A stretch of DNA of 64,000 nt, taken from positions 310,001 through 374,000 of the forward strand of contig NZ_BCWR01000006.1 in the NCBI RefSeq assembly GCF_001592305.1, read 5' to 3'. Below, in pieces: positions 49,240 through 57,474 of this stretch (its first letter is position 1; every line of letters starts with the position of its first letter). The notes under the pieces were generated by a model, which made no database searches, was not told where the DNA came from, and saw nothing but the letters and a program-made list of their open reading frames with translations. This DNA is from Hydrogenophaga taeniospiralis CCUG 15921 (GTDB lineage Bacteria > Pseudomonadota > Gammaproteobacteria > Burkholderiales > Burkholderiaceae_C). The translations under genes and the position numbers were made by a program.

Positions 49240-49979
49240 GGGGCGTCCAGTTGGGAGGATGACCAGGGCAGCGCCGGGCGCGGCAGCCCCAGCACGCGCC
49301 GGCGCGCGCTTTCGATGTGGTGGCCCAGGCGCTCGGCCACAGCGGCGGCGTCGCGCCGGCGCAGGGCTTCGATGAACCACAGGTGTTCCTCCATCGCGGC
49401 CAGCAGGATGTCGGCCGCCAGGCTGGAGTGCTCGAACTTGATCAGGCGCACGCGCAGGCTGTTGATGCGGTAGGCCTCGGAGATGAGCTCGTTGCCCAGG
49501 GCGTCGATCATGTGTTCGTGCAGGCCCCAGTCGACCTGGGTGGCCTCGGCCAGCAAGGCCTCGTCGATGGGGCCGGCGCGCGCGCGGCGCACGATGGACA
49601 GGTGTTCGGCCTCGATGCGTTCCAACTCGGCGTCGCTCGCGCTGGTGGCAAATCGCACCGCGGCCTCGCGCTCCAGCAGCAGGCGCAGCTCGAAGGCGTT
49701 CTTGATCAGTTTCAGGTCCACGTTGGCGATCTGCAGCCCGCGCTGGGGCACGGTGTGCAGCAGGCCCTCGGCCTCCAGGCGCGGGATCAGTTCGCGCACC
49801 GCGCCCAGGGGCATGGCCAGCAGCTGCATCAGCTCGCGCTGCGAGATGAACTGGCCGGGCCGGATCTGCGCCCGCATGATCTGCTGGCGGAAGTTTTCAT
49901 AGGCCTGCGCCCGCAGGTTGGGCGCACGCACGGCGGCCGTGGGCGGTGGTGGCTGGTGCGAAAGCATGCGGATGTTCAC
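49236..49979 (-). CDS. GntR/FadR-type regulator of the sugar-acid operon
   Basis: The 247-residue protein has a GntR winged helix (about 24-90; QFISQRELMQLLAMPLGAVRELIPRLEAEGLL) and an FCD ligand domain (about 100-235). Histidine positions in LHEHMIDA and HHIESARRR fit the FCD metal site. It is first in the operon and binds, presumably, the perfect palindrome 10 bp upstream. The effector would be a pathway sugar acid. Confidence 0.87.
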   Translation of the reverse strand: MNIRMLSHQPPPPTAAVRAPNLRAQAYENFRQQIMRAQIRPGQFISQRELMQLLAMPLGAVRELIPRLEAEGLLHTVPQRGLQIANVDLKLIKNAFELRLLLEREAAVRFATSASDAELERIEAEHLSIVRRARAGPIDEALLAEATQVDWGLHEHMIDALGNELISEAYRINSLRVRLIKFEHSSLAADILLAAMEEHLWFIEALRRRDAAAVAERLGHHIESARRRVLGLPRPALPWSSSQLDAP

Positions 49980-49988
49980 TGGTTGCTC

Positions 49989-50002
49989 ACTAACATGTTA
50001 GT
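49989..50002 (-). promoter_or_regulatory. Palindromic operator upstream of the GntR gene
   Basis: ACTAACATGTTAGT is a perfect 14-bp palindrome 10 bp before the GntR start codon. Autoregulation by the FadR-type protein is likely; it also faces the ubiB-like gene 97 bp away. Confidence 0.6.
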
Positions 50003-50098
50003 TCGACAACAGGTAGCCGTTCACTGGTGGAAACCCTGAAGCCCGCCGGGCGCAGTGCTGGCCCGCCCGGCAGGCCCCGGCCTGTCTATGATGGCCCC

Positions 50099-51799
50099 AT
50101 GCTGATCGAAACCCTGGGCGCTGCCCGAGACATGGGCCGCCTCAACACCATCCTGGGCGTGCTCATCCGCCACGGCTTCGGCGACAGCGTGCGCCGTCTC
50201 GGCCTGGCCGACCGGCTCGAGCGCGCTGGTCACGCCCTGAAGTGGAACCACGCCGCCGACCTCGCGCGCCTGGAACCGCCGGTGCAGGTGCGCCTGGCGC
50301 TGGAAGAACTCGGCCCCACCTTCGTCAAGCTCGGCCAGATCCTGGCCGGGCGCGCCGACCTGTTTGGCCCCGACTGGATCGCCGAATTCGAAAAACTGCA
50401 CAGCCAGGTGCCGGCCGTGCCGCTGGACGAGCTGCGGCCCCAGCTGCGTGAAGACCTGGGCGACGAGCCCGAGGTCGTTTTTGCCCGCTTCGACGTGGAG
50501 CCGCTGGCCGCCGCGTCGATCGCGCAGGTGCACCGCGCCCAGCTGCACGACGGCACCGAAGTCATCGTCAAGATCCGCCGCCCCGGCATCACCGACACCA
50601 TCGAAGCCGACCTGCGCCTGCTCGCGCGCCTGGCCGTGCTGGCCGAGGCCGAACTGCCCGCGCTCAAACCCTACCGCCCGCAGCAGCTGGTGCGTGAGCT
50701 CGCCCGTTCGCTCCGGCGCGAGCTGGACCTGGCCAGCGAGTGCCGCAGCGCCGAGCGCATCGCCAACAACCTGACCAGCCTGCCCTGGATCGTGGTGCCC
50801 CGGGTGCACTGGGCCCACACCAAAGAGCGCGTCAACGTGCAGGACTACGTGGGCGGCGTGCCCGGCAACCAGATCGCCCTGCTGGAAACCAACGGCTACG
50901 ACCGCAACCTGCTGGCCCGGCGCGGCGCGCAGGCCGTGCTCAAGATGATCGTGCAGGACGGCTTCTTCCACGCCGACCCACACCCCGGCAACGTGTTCTA
51001 TCTGGAAGGCAACCGCATCGCCTTCATCGACTTCGGCATGGTCGGGCGCCTCTCGCAGCGCCGCCGCGAGGAGCTGCTGAACCTGCTGCTCGGCCTGGTC
51101 GAACGCAACCCCCAGACCGTGGCCGACGTGCTGCTCGACTGGACCGGCGACGAACACGGCGTCAACCTCTCGCTGCTCGAAACCGAGATCGAGACCTTCG
51201 TCGACCAGTACCACGGCACCCCGCTGGCCCAGCTCAACCTGGGCCAGATGCTGGCCGACGTCACCACCATCCTGCGCGAACACCACCTGGGCCTGCCCAC
51301 CGACATGGCCCTGCTCATCAAGGCTTTCATCACGCTCGAAGGCATGGGCCGCAGCCTCGACCCGGCCTTTCACATGACCACCGAAGCCCTGCCCATGCTG
51401 CGCCAGGTGCTGCGCGCGCGTTACCGGCCCAAGGTGGTGGCCAACCGCGCCTGGCAGACCCTGCGCCGCACGCTCGCCGTGGCCGAACAGCTGCCGCACG
51501 ACGTCTCGCGCCTGCTGCGCAACGCGCGCCGCGGCCGGGTGCACGTGGGCATCGAACTCGCGCACCTCAAGCGCGTGGGCGACCAGATCGACCGCGCCGC
51601 CAACCGCCTCACCATGGCGCTGGTGATCGCCGCGCTCATCATCGGCTCGTCCATCGTCATGACCGTCAAAGGCGGCCCCACCCTGTTCGGCCTGCCCGCC
51701 TTCGGCTTCATCGGCTTCGCCAGCGCCTTCGTGGGCGGCCTGTGGCTGGTGCGCGCGATCTGGCGCAGCAGCAAGGGGCGGGATGTGGGGGAGGACTGA
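50099..51799 (+). CDS. ubiB: UbiB/AarF (ADCK)-type atypical kinase of ubiquinone synthesis
   Basis: The 566-residue protein has the KxGQ motif GPTFVKLGQILAGRADL (about 79-95), the Ala-rich loop in LAAASIAQVHRA, HADPHPGNVFYLEGN (catalytic loop) and FIDFGMVGRLS (metal Asp). Two C-terminal membrane helices follow (about 503-550). These define UbiB/COQ8, an ATPase supporting ubiquinone assembly. Start at 50099 (MLIETLGAARDMGRL). The bases before it carry no strong RBS. Confidence 0.9.
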   Translation: MLIETLGAARDMGRLNTILGVLIRHGFGDSVRRLGLADRLERAGHALKWNHAADLARLEPPVQVRLALEELGPTFVKLGQILAGRADLFGPDWIAEFEKLHSQVPAVPLDELRPQLREDLGDEPEVVFARFDVEPLAAASIAQVHRAQLHDGTEVIVKIRRPGITDTIEADLRLLARLAVLAEAELPALKPYRPQQLVRELARSLRRELDLASECRSAERIANNLTSLPWIVVPRVHWAHTKERVNVQDYVGGVPGNQIALLETNGYDRNLLARRGAQAVLKMIVQDGFFHADPHPGNVFYLEGNRIAFIDFGMVGRLSQRRREELLNLLLGLVERNPQTVADVLLDWTGDEHGVNLSLLETEIETFVDQYHGTPLAQLNLGQMLADVTTILREHHLGLPTDMALLIKAFITLEGMGRSLDPAFHMTTEALPMLRQVLRARYRPKVVANRAWQTLRRTLAVAEQLPHDVSRLLRNARRGRVHVGIELAHLKRVGDQIDRAANRLTMALVIAALIIGSSIVMTVKGGPTLFGLPAFGFIGFASAFVGGLWLVRAIWRSSKGRDVGED

Positions 51800-52185
51800 G
51801 CGAGCACGGCAGGGGGCAATGGCGATGCTTCACACGTGCACGTTTTTCCACATCGTGGTACATTAACTGGTTCGCCTTGGGCGACCAGCCGCGTCTGGGT
51901 TTCACGACCTTGACGCACCGCCCCCGGCAGAGGGGCCGCTGGTCCAGCCCCTCCATCGCGAGCCGCGCCAGCCCCGAACCCTTTCCAGGTCGGCGCCGTC
52001 GCAATCTTCTCCCTGCTGTTGCCGATGCCCCTGCCGTGGCTCGTGCTCCGGTTCTGGCTGGTGTTCCCGACACCGGGCCGGCGCCGGGTGATTCAGTCGG
52101 GCACCCCGGCGCTTGGGGCTGCCAATGTGTTTTTCGGGCGTTTTCCTGCTGTGCGGTCCACGAGACCGCGGCGTTCCGCCCTTTG
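51800..52185 (+). promoter_or_regulatory. 386-bp non-coding leader before the infA-linked gene
   Basis: No convincing gene. Near its start is a promoter-like TACATT (about 51860) and a bulged stem TGGTTCGCC/GGCGACCA (about 51870-51890). The remaining sequence is GC-rich and palindromic (GGCCGGCGCCGGG near 52079). A structured 5' leader of this length ahead of infA resembles cold-shock-type leaders; this is inference. Confidence 0.4.
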
Positions 52186-52506
52186 ATGTTTTTGATGATT
52201 CATACGATTTCCACGACCACAACAACGAAGAGACTGTCTCCTCTCACCCTGGGCAAGTACCGCATCGCGGCTTGCCCCCGGCCGCTGCCGTGCGGCCGTT
52301 TTGCCGCCCAGGTGTCCATCGCCAGCGGCTCGGGCAGCGCCAGCACCGACCGTGTCATGCGCTTCCACGATGATTTCCCCACACACGACGCAGCGGCGCA
52401 TTACGCCGTGGCGCAAGGCATCGACTGGGTGAACGACGCGTTGCGCGCTTGCGTGCGCCCGTCCGCCTCGGTGACGATGCTGCCGTCTCCCCAGATCTGT
52501 ATTTGA
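52186..52506 (+). CDS. Small protein upstream of infA, unknown
   Basis: The frame predicts 106 residues (or 103 from a second ATG at 52195) with a Thr-rich start ([14 protein letters not shown]) and a C-terminal block [28 protein letters not shown]. The block looks like a conserved ~50-residue domain of small Burkholderiales proteins. It ends 16 bp before infA, so the two may share a message. I know no function. No strong ribosome site precedes either start. Confidence 0.5.
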   Translation: MFLMIHTISTTTTTKRLSPLTLGKYRIAACPRPLPCGRFAAQVSIASGSGSASTDRVMRFHDDFPTHDAAAHYAVAQGIDWVNDALRACVRPSASVTMLPSPQICI

Positions 52507-52522
52507 AGCAAAGGAGCCTCAC

Positions 52523-52777
52523 ATGGCCAAGGAAGAACTGATCGACATGATGGGCATCGTCAACGAGGTGCTGCCCGACACGCGCTTTCGCGTGACGCTG
52601 GACAACGGTCACCAGCTGATTGCCTACTCCGCCGGCAAGATGAAGAAGAACCACATCCGCATCCTTGCGGGTGATCGGGTGTCTCTCGAACTCTCGCCCT
52701 ACGACCTGACCAAGGGCCGGATCAATTTCCGCCACATCGAGGGCCGCGGCCCGATGGTGCCGCGCAAGCCGCGCTGA
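52523..52777 (+). CDS. infA: Translation initiation factor IF-1
   Basis: The 84-residue S1/OB-fold protein opens with [22 protein letters not shown] and contains [21 protein letters not shown] and [15 protein letters not shown]. It is slightly longer than E. coli IF-1 by a GPMVPRKPR tail, the usual betaproteobacterial form. It occupies the A-site of the 30S subunit. AAAGGAGCC precedes the start. As it is not next to ribosomal-protein genes, it may be an extra infA copy. Confidence 0.95.
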   Translation: MAKEELIDMMGIVNEVLPDTRFRVTLDNGHQLIAYSAGKMKKNHIRILAGDRVSLELSPYDLTKGRINFRHIEGRGPMVPRKPR

Positions 52778-52817
52778 GCACCGGGGCCACCGGCCGGGCC
52801 CCGTGCCCGGCCTGGCC

Positions 52818-53621
52818 TCACATGCCCATGCCGCCGTCTACCGGCAGGCCCGCGCCCGTGATGAAGCGCGAGGCGTCGGAGCACAGGAAGACCACCGCGT
52901 CGGCCATGTCGCTCACCGTGCCCAGGCGGCCCAGCGGGGTTTGCTCCACGATGGCCAGCACGGCCGCATCGGGCGATTCGAACAGCCCCGCGCTCACCAC
53001 GTCACTGGCGAGCTTCATGCCCATGTCGGTGGGCACGAGGCCGGGGTAGATGCAGTTCACGCGCACCCCGTAGCCCAGTTTGCCGGCCTCCATGGCACCC
53101 ACGCGAGTGAGCCGGTCCACGGCGGACTTGGTGGCCGAGTAGCCGGCAATGGCGGGAAACGCGATGGTGGACGCCACCGACGACACATTGACCACCACAC
53201 CACCCTGCCCGGCCAGGCCGCCGGGGCGCATGGCGCGAAATGCGTGCTTCATGCCGAGCGCGGTGCCGACGATGTTCACGTCGAGCATGCGGCGCAGCGC
53301 ATCGGGGTCGATCTCGGTCACCAGGGCGGTGACCTCGATACCGGCGTTGTTGATCAGGATGTCAAAGCCCCCGAACGCCGCGTGCGTGGCGCTCACGGCG
53401 GCCAGCCAATGGGCTTCGTCGCTCACGTCCAGATGAACGAACGCGGCCTGGCCGCCGGTGGCCTTGATGGCACGGGCGGTTTCCCGGCCCTGCTCTTCCA
53501 GCAGGTCGCCGATCATCACCGCGGCGCCCGCTTCGGCCAGGGCCTGCGCCATGCCGGCGCCCAGGCCCCGGGCACCGCCGGTGACCAGGGCCTTGCGGCC
53601 CTTCAAATCGAACTGGGACAT
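52818..53621 (-). CDS. Short-chain dehydrogenase/reductase
   Basis: The 267-residue classical SDR has the cofactor motif TGGARGLGAGMA (about 14-25), NNAG (about 90), catalytic Ser in NVSSVAS, and YSATK (about Tyr163, Lys167). The Asp after beta-2 (IGDLL) favours NAD. Substrate unknown; the best match class includes 3-hydroxyacid and steroid/alcohol dehydrogenases. It stands alone; upstream at 53656-53671 is a perfect 16-bp palindrome GGCCTGGCGCCAGGCC of unknown use. Confidence 0.9.
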   Translation of the reverse strand: MSQFDLKGRKALVTGGARGLGAGMAQALAEAGAAVMIGDLLEEQGRETARAIKATGGQAAFVHLDVSDEAHWLAAVSATHAAFGGFDILINNAGIEVTALVTEIDPDALRRMLDVNIVGTALGMKHAFRAMRPGGLAGQGGVVVNVSSVASTIAFPAIAGYSATKSAVDRLTRVGAMEAGKLGYGVRVNCIYPGLVPTDMGMKLASDVVSAGLFESPDAAVLAIVEQTPLGRLGTVSDMADAVVFLCSDASRFITGAGLPVDGGMGM

Positions 53622-53779
53622 TCAACGCTCCTGTGAGGTGGGTGGACAAGGGCCCGGCCTGGCGCCAGGCCGCCGCCACTCTATCCACCTCCCGCGCGAG
53701 CGCTGCGCCCTCCCCTGTCGAGCCTGACACCGGGCGGCGCCGGCCCGCCCTGGCCGTTCAGCCCCTTATTGGCCCCTCA

Positions 53780-54889
53780 TCAGCCCTGGCGCTTGGCCCG
53801 CCGCGCCCGTACCGCCGCGGCCAGGCCTTGCAGCACCGGCACGGTCTGCTCGAAGCTGATGCAGGCGTCCGTCACGCTCACGCCGTGCTGCAGCGGCTGG
53901 CCGGGCACGATGTCCTGTCGGCCTTCTTGCAGATGGCTCTCGATCATCACGCCGGTGATGCGCGCGTCGCCCGCCGCGATCTGCTGCGCCACGTCGGCCG
54001 CCACCTCGATCTGCTTGCGGTGCTGCTTGCTGCTGTTGGCGTGCGACACGTCGGTCATCACCTGCTCGCGCAGGCCGGCCGCCTTGAGCAGCGCGCAGGC
54101 AGCGTCCACGTCGGCCTTGGAATAGTTGGGCGCCTTGCCGCCGCGCAGGATCACGTGGCAGTCGGCGTTGCCGCGCGTCTCGAAGATCGCGGCCTGGCCC
54201 ATCTTGGTCATGCCCATGAAGGCGTGCGGTGCCTGCGCAGCCTGGATGGCATCGCTCGCCACCTTGATGCCGCCGTCGGTGCCGTTCTTAAAACCCACCG
54301 GGCACGACAGGCCGCTGGCGAGCTGGCGGTGGCTCTGGCTCTCGGTGGTGCGCGCTCCGATGGCGCCCCAGCTCACGAGGTCCGAAATGAACTGCGGCGA
54401 GAGCAGGTCCAGGAACTCGGTGCCCACCGGCAGGCCGATGGCCAGCACGTCCAGCAGCAGCTGGCGCGCCAGCTCCAGGCCTTCGTTGATGGCGAAGCTG
54501 CCGTCCAGGTGCGGGTCGTTGATGTAGCCTTTCCAGCCCACGGTGGTGCGCGGTTTTTCGAAGTACACGCGCATGACGATCAGCAGGTCGTCGGCCAGGG
54601 CATCGGCCTGCGCCTTGAGCAGGCGCGCATAGGCCAGCGCCTGGTCGTGGTCGTGGATGGAGCACGGCCCCACCACCACGATCAGCCGGTCGTCCTGCCC
54701 GTGCAGCACGCGCGAGAGCGCGGCGCGACTGCTCTCCACCAGCGCCAGCGCCTCGGGCGGCGTGGGCAGCCATTCCTGCAGCAGCGCGGGCGTGATGAGC
54801 GGGCGCACCGCGCCGATGCGCAGGTCGTCGATGCGGGTGGTGTCGTGGGTGGACAGCGGGGTGGCGGAGCGGAGGGCGTGCGTGGTCAT
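53780..54889 (-). CDS. aroG: 3-deoxy-7-phosphoheptulonate (DAHP) synthase, class I
   Basis: The 369-residue enzyme has VVGPCSIHD (metal Cys), KPRTTVGWKGYINDP, SWGAIGARTTESQ, GFKNGTDG and DVSHANSSK. These are the PEP/E4P and metal-site motifs of AroF/G/H. It makes the first shikimate intermediate. Which aromatic amino acid inhibits it cannot be read reliably. Start at 54889 begins the N-terminal regulatory arm (THDTTRIDDLRI). Confidence 0.95.
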   Translation of the reverse strand: MTTHALRSATPLSTHDTTRIDDLRIGAVRPLITPALLQEWLPTPPEALALVESSRAALSRVLHGQDDRLIVVVGPCSIHDHDQALAYARLLKAQADALADDLLIVMRVYFEKPRTTVGWKGYINDPHLDGSFAINEGLELARQLLLDVLAIGLPVGTEFLDLLSPQFISDLVSWGAIGARTTESQSHRQLASGLSCPVGFKNGTDGGIKVASDAIQAAQAPHAFMGMTKMGQAAIFETRGNADCHVILRGGKAPNYSKADVDAACALLKAAGLREQVMTDVSHANSSKQHRKQIEVAADVAQQIAAGDARITGVMIESHLQEGRQDIVPGQPLQHGVSVTDACISFEQTVPVLQGLAAAVRARRAKRQG

Positions 54890-54926
54890 AGCCCGGTATT
54901 GTCGCGTGGCCGCTGGGGGGGTTATC

Positions 54927-55397
54927 TCAAGGGCGGCGGAAAGCGGTGCGCTGACGTACCCAGTAACTGCCATTCAAACGGTCCAGCCGCACCGTGCCGC
55001 CAGTGGACGGCGCGTGCACGAAGCGGTCTTCGCCCACGTAGATGCCGGCGTGGAACGGCCGGCCGCTGCCAAAGATCACCAGGTCGCCGGTGCGCAGATC
55101 GCGGTTGCTCACCGGCTGGCCGAAGTCCGACAGCTGGGCCACCGTGCGCGGCGGCGCGACGCCGGCGCGGCTCTTGTACACGTAGCCGATCAGGCCGCTG
55201 CAGTCGAAGCCACCTTCCGGTGTGTTGCCGCCGTAGCGGTAGGGCGTGCCCACCAGGCCCAGCGCATGGATGGCGATGTCGCTCGACTGCTCGGCCGACA
55301 GCGCGCGGTAGACCGGCCCGCGGGTTGGCGGCGCGCTGCCGCAGCCGGCGAGCAACAGGGTGGTGGTCAGGGCGAGGCAGGGCAGGACACGGCGCAT
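54927..55397 (-). CDS. NlpC/P60-family lipoprotein peptidase
   Basis: The 156-residue protein begins with a lipoprotein signal ending LLLAGCGSA. The NlpC/P60 domain (about 40-150) has catalytic Cys in GGFDCSGLIGYVY, His in PFHAGIYVG, and polar third residue in FVHAPSTGG. Such enzymes cleave gamma-D-Glu-meso-Dap bonds in peptidoglycan. The ATG at 55397 is preferred to a TTG three codons before. Confidence 0.93.
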   Translation of the reverse strand: MRRVLPCLALTTTLLLAGCGSAPPTRGPVYRALSAEQSSDIAIHALGLVGTPYRYGGNTPEGGFDCSGLIGYVYKSRAGVAPPRTVAQLSDFGQPVSNRDLRTGDLVIFGSGRPFHAGIYVGEDRFVHAPSTGGTVRLDRLNGSYWVRQRTAFRRP

Positions 55398-55420
55398 GGG
55401 GGTCAAGCGTAGCGGATCGC

Positions 55421-55448
55421 CACGCGAAGCGCGGCGGGGGTGCTTATC
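55421..55448 (-). repeat. Fragment of the stop-proximal repeat, copy 9
   Basis: Only the stop-side part remains (CACGCGAAGCGCGGCGGGGG then TGCTTATC), right after the exonuclease stop codon (55449). Confidence 0.5.
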
Positions 55449-56066
55449 TCAAGTCGTGGCCACCGCGCGGGCCCGGAAAAACTTCGGTAACGCCGCGCGC
55501 GTGCAGGCCTGCAGCGCCATCAGGAAAGCGTGGTCGGGCTCGGCCACGCCGTGGCGCGCGCGCAGATCGTGCTGGATGCGACCCAGCAGCTCGTGGGCCA
55601 TTTCGGCGTCGGCCAGGGCTCGGTGCGCCTGGCCCGTGCGGGGCAGCTGGAAGTGGTCCACCAGCGTGCCCAGCTTGTGGCTCGGCGCTTCGGGGTAGAG
55701 TCGGCGCGAGAGCAGCACCGTGCAGGCAAACGGCTGGCACGCGGGCAGCCCGGCGCGCGCGAGCTCGGCCACCCAGTAGCGGCGGTCGAACGAGGCGTTG
55801 TGCGCCACCATGGGCACCTCGCCGACGAAGCGCGCCGCCTCGGCCATCACGCGCTCCGCCGGCGGCGCGCTGGCCACCATGGCGTTGGTGATGCCGGTGA
55901 GCTGGGTGATGAAAGGCGGAATGCGCACGCCGGCGTTCATCAGGCTCTGGAACCGGTCGACCACCCGGCCACGCTCGGTGAGCACAATGGCCACCTCGGT
56001 GGCGCGGTCGCCCATGCCGGGCGAGATGCCGGTGGTCTCGAAGTCGATGACGGCGATGCGGGACAT
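55449..56066 (-). CDS. DEDDh 3'-5' exonuclease (DnaQ-like)
   Basis: The 205-residue protein has Exo I VIDFETTGISP, Exo II VAHNASFDRRYW and Exo III HRALADAEMAHEL, giving D-E-D-H-D. It resembles the epsilon-subunit exonuclease family but lacks the pol III-binding C-terminal tail, so it is probably a stand-alone repair or RNA-processing nuclease. Start (MSRIAVIDFE) is standard. It lies 13 bp after yjdM on the same strand. Confidence 0.9.
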   Translation of the reverse strand: MSRIAVIDFETTGISPGMGDRATEVAIVLTERGRVVDRFQSLMNAGVRIPPFITQLTGITNAMVASAPPAERVMAEAARFVGEVPMVAHNASFDRRYWVAELARAGLPACQPFACTVLLSRRLYPEAPSHKLGTLVDHFQLPRTGQAHRALADAEMAHELLGRIQHDLRARHGVAEPDHAFLMALQACTRAALPKFFRARAVATT

Positions 56067-56079
56067 GGGCGAAAGCCGC

Positions 56080-56433
56080 TCAGGCCTTCTTCAGGAACTC
56101 CGACTTCAGCAGCATGCTGCCCAGCTCGGTCTTGCAGTCCACGTTGTGGCCGTCGGCGCCATCCACCAGGCGGATGCCCTTGATCTTGCTGCCCTTCTTG
56201 AGCACGCTCGACGAGCCCTTGACCTTCAGGTCCTTGATCAGGATCACCGAGTCGCCATCGGCCAGCGGGTTGCCGTTGGCGTCTTTCACCACGCCGTCGC
56301 CGGCCTCGTCGTCGCTGGCGGCGGCCTCGGCCAGCGGCCACTCAAAGGCGCAGTCGGGGCAGACGAAGTTCTCGCCGTCGGTGTAGGTGTTTTCAAGGCC
56401 GCATTGCGGGCAGGCGGGGGCGGTGTGGGGCAT
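56080..56433 (-). CDS. yjdM: YjdM/PhnA-family zinc-ribbon protein
   Basis: The 117-residue protein has an N-terminal zinc ribbon ([21 protein letters not shown], residues 8-28) and a C-terminal SH3-like domain beginning [26 protein letters not shown]. It was once called PhnA (phosphonoacetate hydrolase), a role later not supported for the E. coli form. Its function is not established. Confidence 0.93.
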   Translation of the reverse strand: MPHTAPACPQCGLENTYTDGENFVCPDCAFEWPLAEAAASDDEAGDGVVKDANGNPLADGDSVILIKDLKVKGSSSVLKKGSKIKGIRLVDGADGHNVDCKTELGSMLLKSEFLKKA

Positions 56434-56614
56434 GATGTTGTCGAGCCAGAAGCCGGGCTCTGGCGCTTGGGGGCAAAACCGGTATCTTAGAACGCCACTT
56501 CACCCCCCCATATGGAGGCGTTTGGGCGCCCAGCCGTTCAGGCCAACACAGTGGCGCCCTTGAGCAGCGTGGCGACCCCCGCCAGCGCGGCACGCCTCGT
56601 GCTTGTTCTCCGGC

Positions 56615-57238
56615 ATGGACCCCGCCACGCCCGTCACCCCCATCCCCACCGCCCACTCCTGGTTCGACGACATCCACGCGCTCATCGCCGGCTCGCTCTT
56701 CGTCGCGCTGGGCATGACCATGTTCGGCCACGCCGGCCTGCTCACCGGCGGCGTCGCGGGCGTGGCCTTCCTCGCCAGCTACGCCAGCGGCCTGGCCTTC
56801 GGCCTGTTCTTCTTCCTGTTCAGCCTGCCGTTCTTCGTGCTCTCCTGGGTCCGCCTCGGCCCGGTGTTCACCTTCAAGAGCTTCGGCGCCGTCGCCCTCG
56901 TGTCCGCCTGCACCACGCTGGCGCCCAAGGTGGTGCGCTTCGAGCTGCTCAACCCCTGGGTCGCCTCGGTTTTAGGTGGCTTCCTGATCGGCTTTGGACT
57001 GCTCGCCCTGCTGCGCCACCAGGCCAGTGTGGGCGGCGTCAACATCCTCGCGCAATGGCTGCAGCAGGCCAAAGGCATGAGCGCCGGCAAGGTGCAGATG
57101 TCGGTCGATCTGGTCGTCGTGCTCGCGGCGTTCTGGGTGTTGCCACCCATCCAGGTGGCGCAATCGGTGGTGGGCGCGGTGGCCATCGGCGCCATCCTCG
57201 CGCTCAATCACCGGCCGGGGCGGTATCTGGGGGTCTGA
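56615..57238 (+). CDS. YitT-family membrane protein
   Basis: The 207-residue protein has about five or six helices: ALIAGSLFVALGMTMFGHAGLLTGGVAGVAFL, FFFLFSLPFFVLSW, and VGGVNILAQWLQQA which is a YitT motif. Function unknown (some members are called transporters). The TTG four codons earlier is an alternative start. Confidence 0.8.
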   Translation: MDPATPVTPIPTAHSWFDDIHALIAGSLFVALGMTMFGHAGLLTGGVAGVAFLASYASGLAFGLFFFLFSLPFFVLSWVRLGPVFTFKSFGAVALVSACTTLAPKVVRFELLNPWVASVLGGFLIGFGLLALLRHQASVGGVNILAQWLQQAKGMSAGKVQMSVDLVVVLAAFWVLPPIQVAQSVVGAVAIGAILALNHRPGRYLGV

Positions 57239-57474
57239 GCGGGTTGTTGGCTGGTCCGGAGGCCCGTTGGATTGAAAGTGGGATCGCTAATCGCGACTTC
57301 ATTCCATGAGGTTGTTTTTCATGAGCAAAGCGCAATAGCTTTCCCCCTGAGGTTCTCGAACACGCTGTTCGTGTGGTGTGTAAGCACCGAGGCAAATGCC
57401 AGCCCCTCATTGAATGTGTGATGCGCAACCAGAAAGAAGCTTTAAAGAATGTTGGCTGATCAGCATCGACAGAC
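57239..57474. other. AT-richer spacer between YitT-like and acyltransferase genes
   Basis: 236 bp without a gene; marks the start of the lower-GC patch. It holds a short imperfect dyad around GATCGCTAATCGCGA (57284-57298). No promoter could be assigned. Confidence 0.4.
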
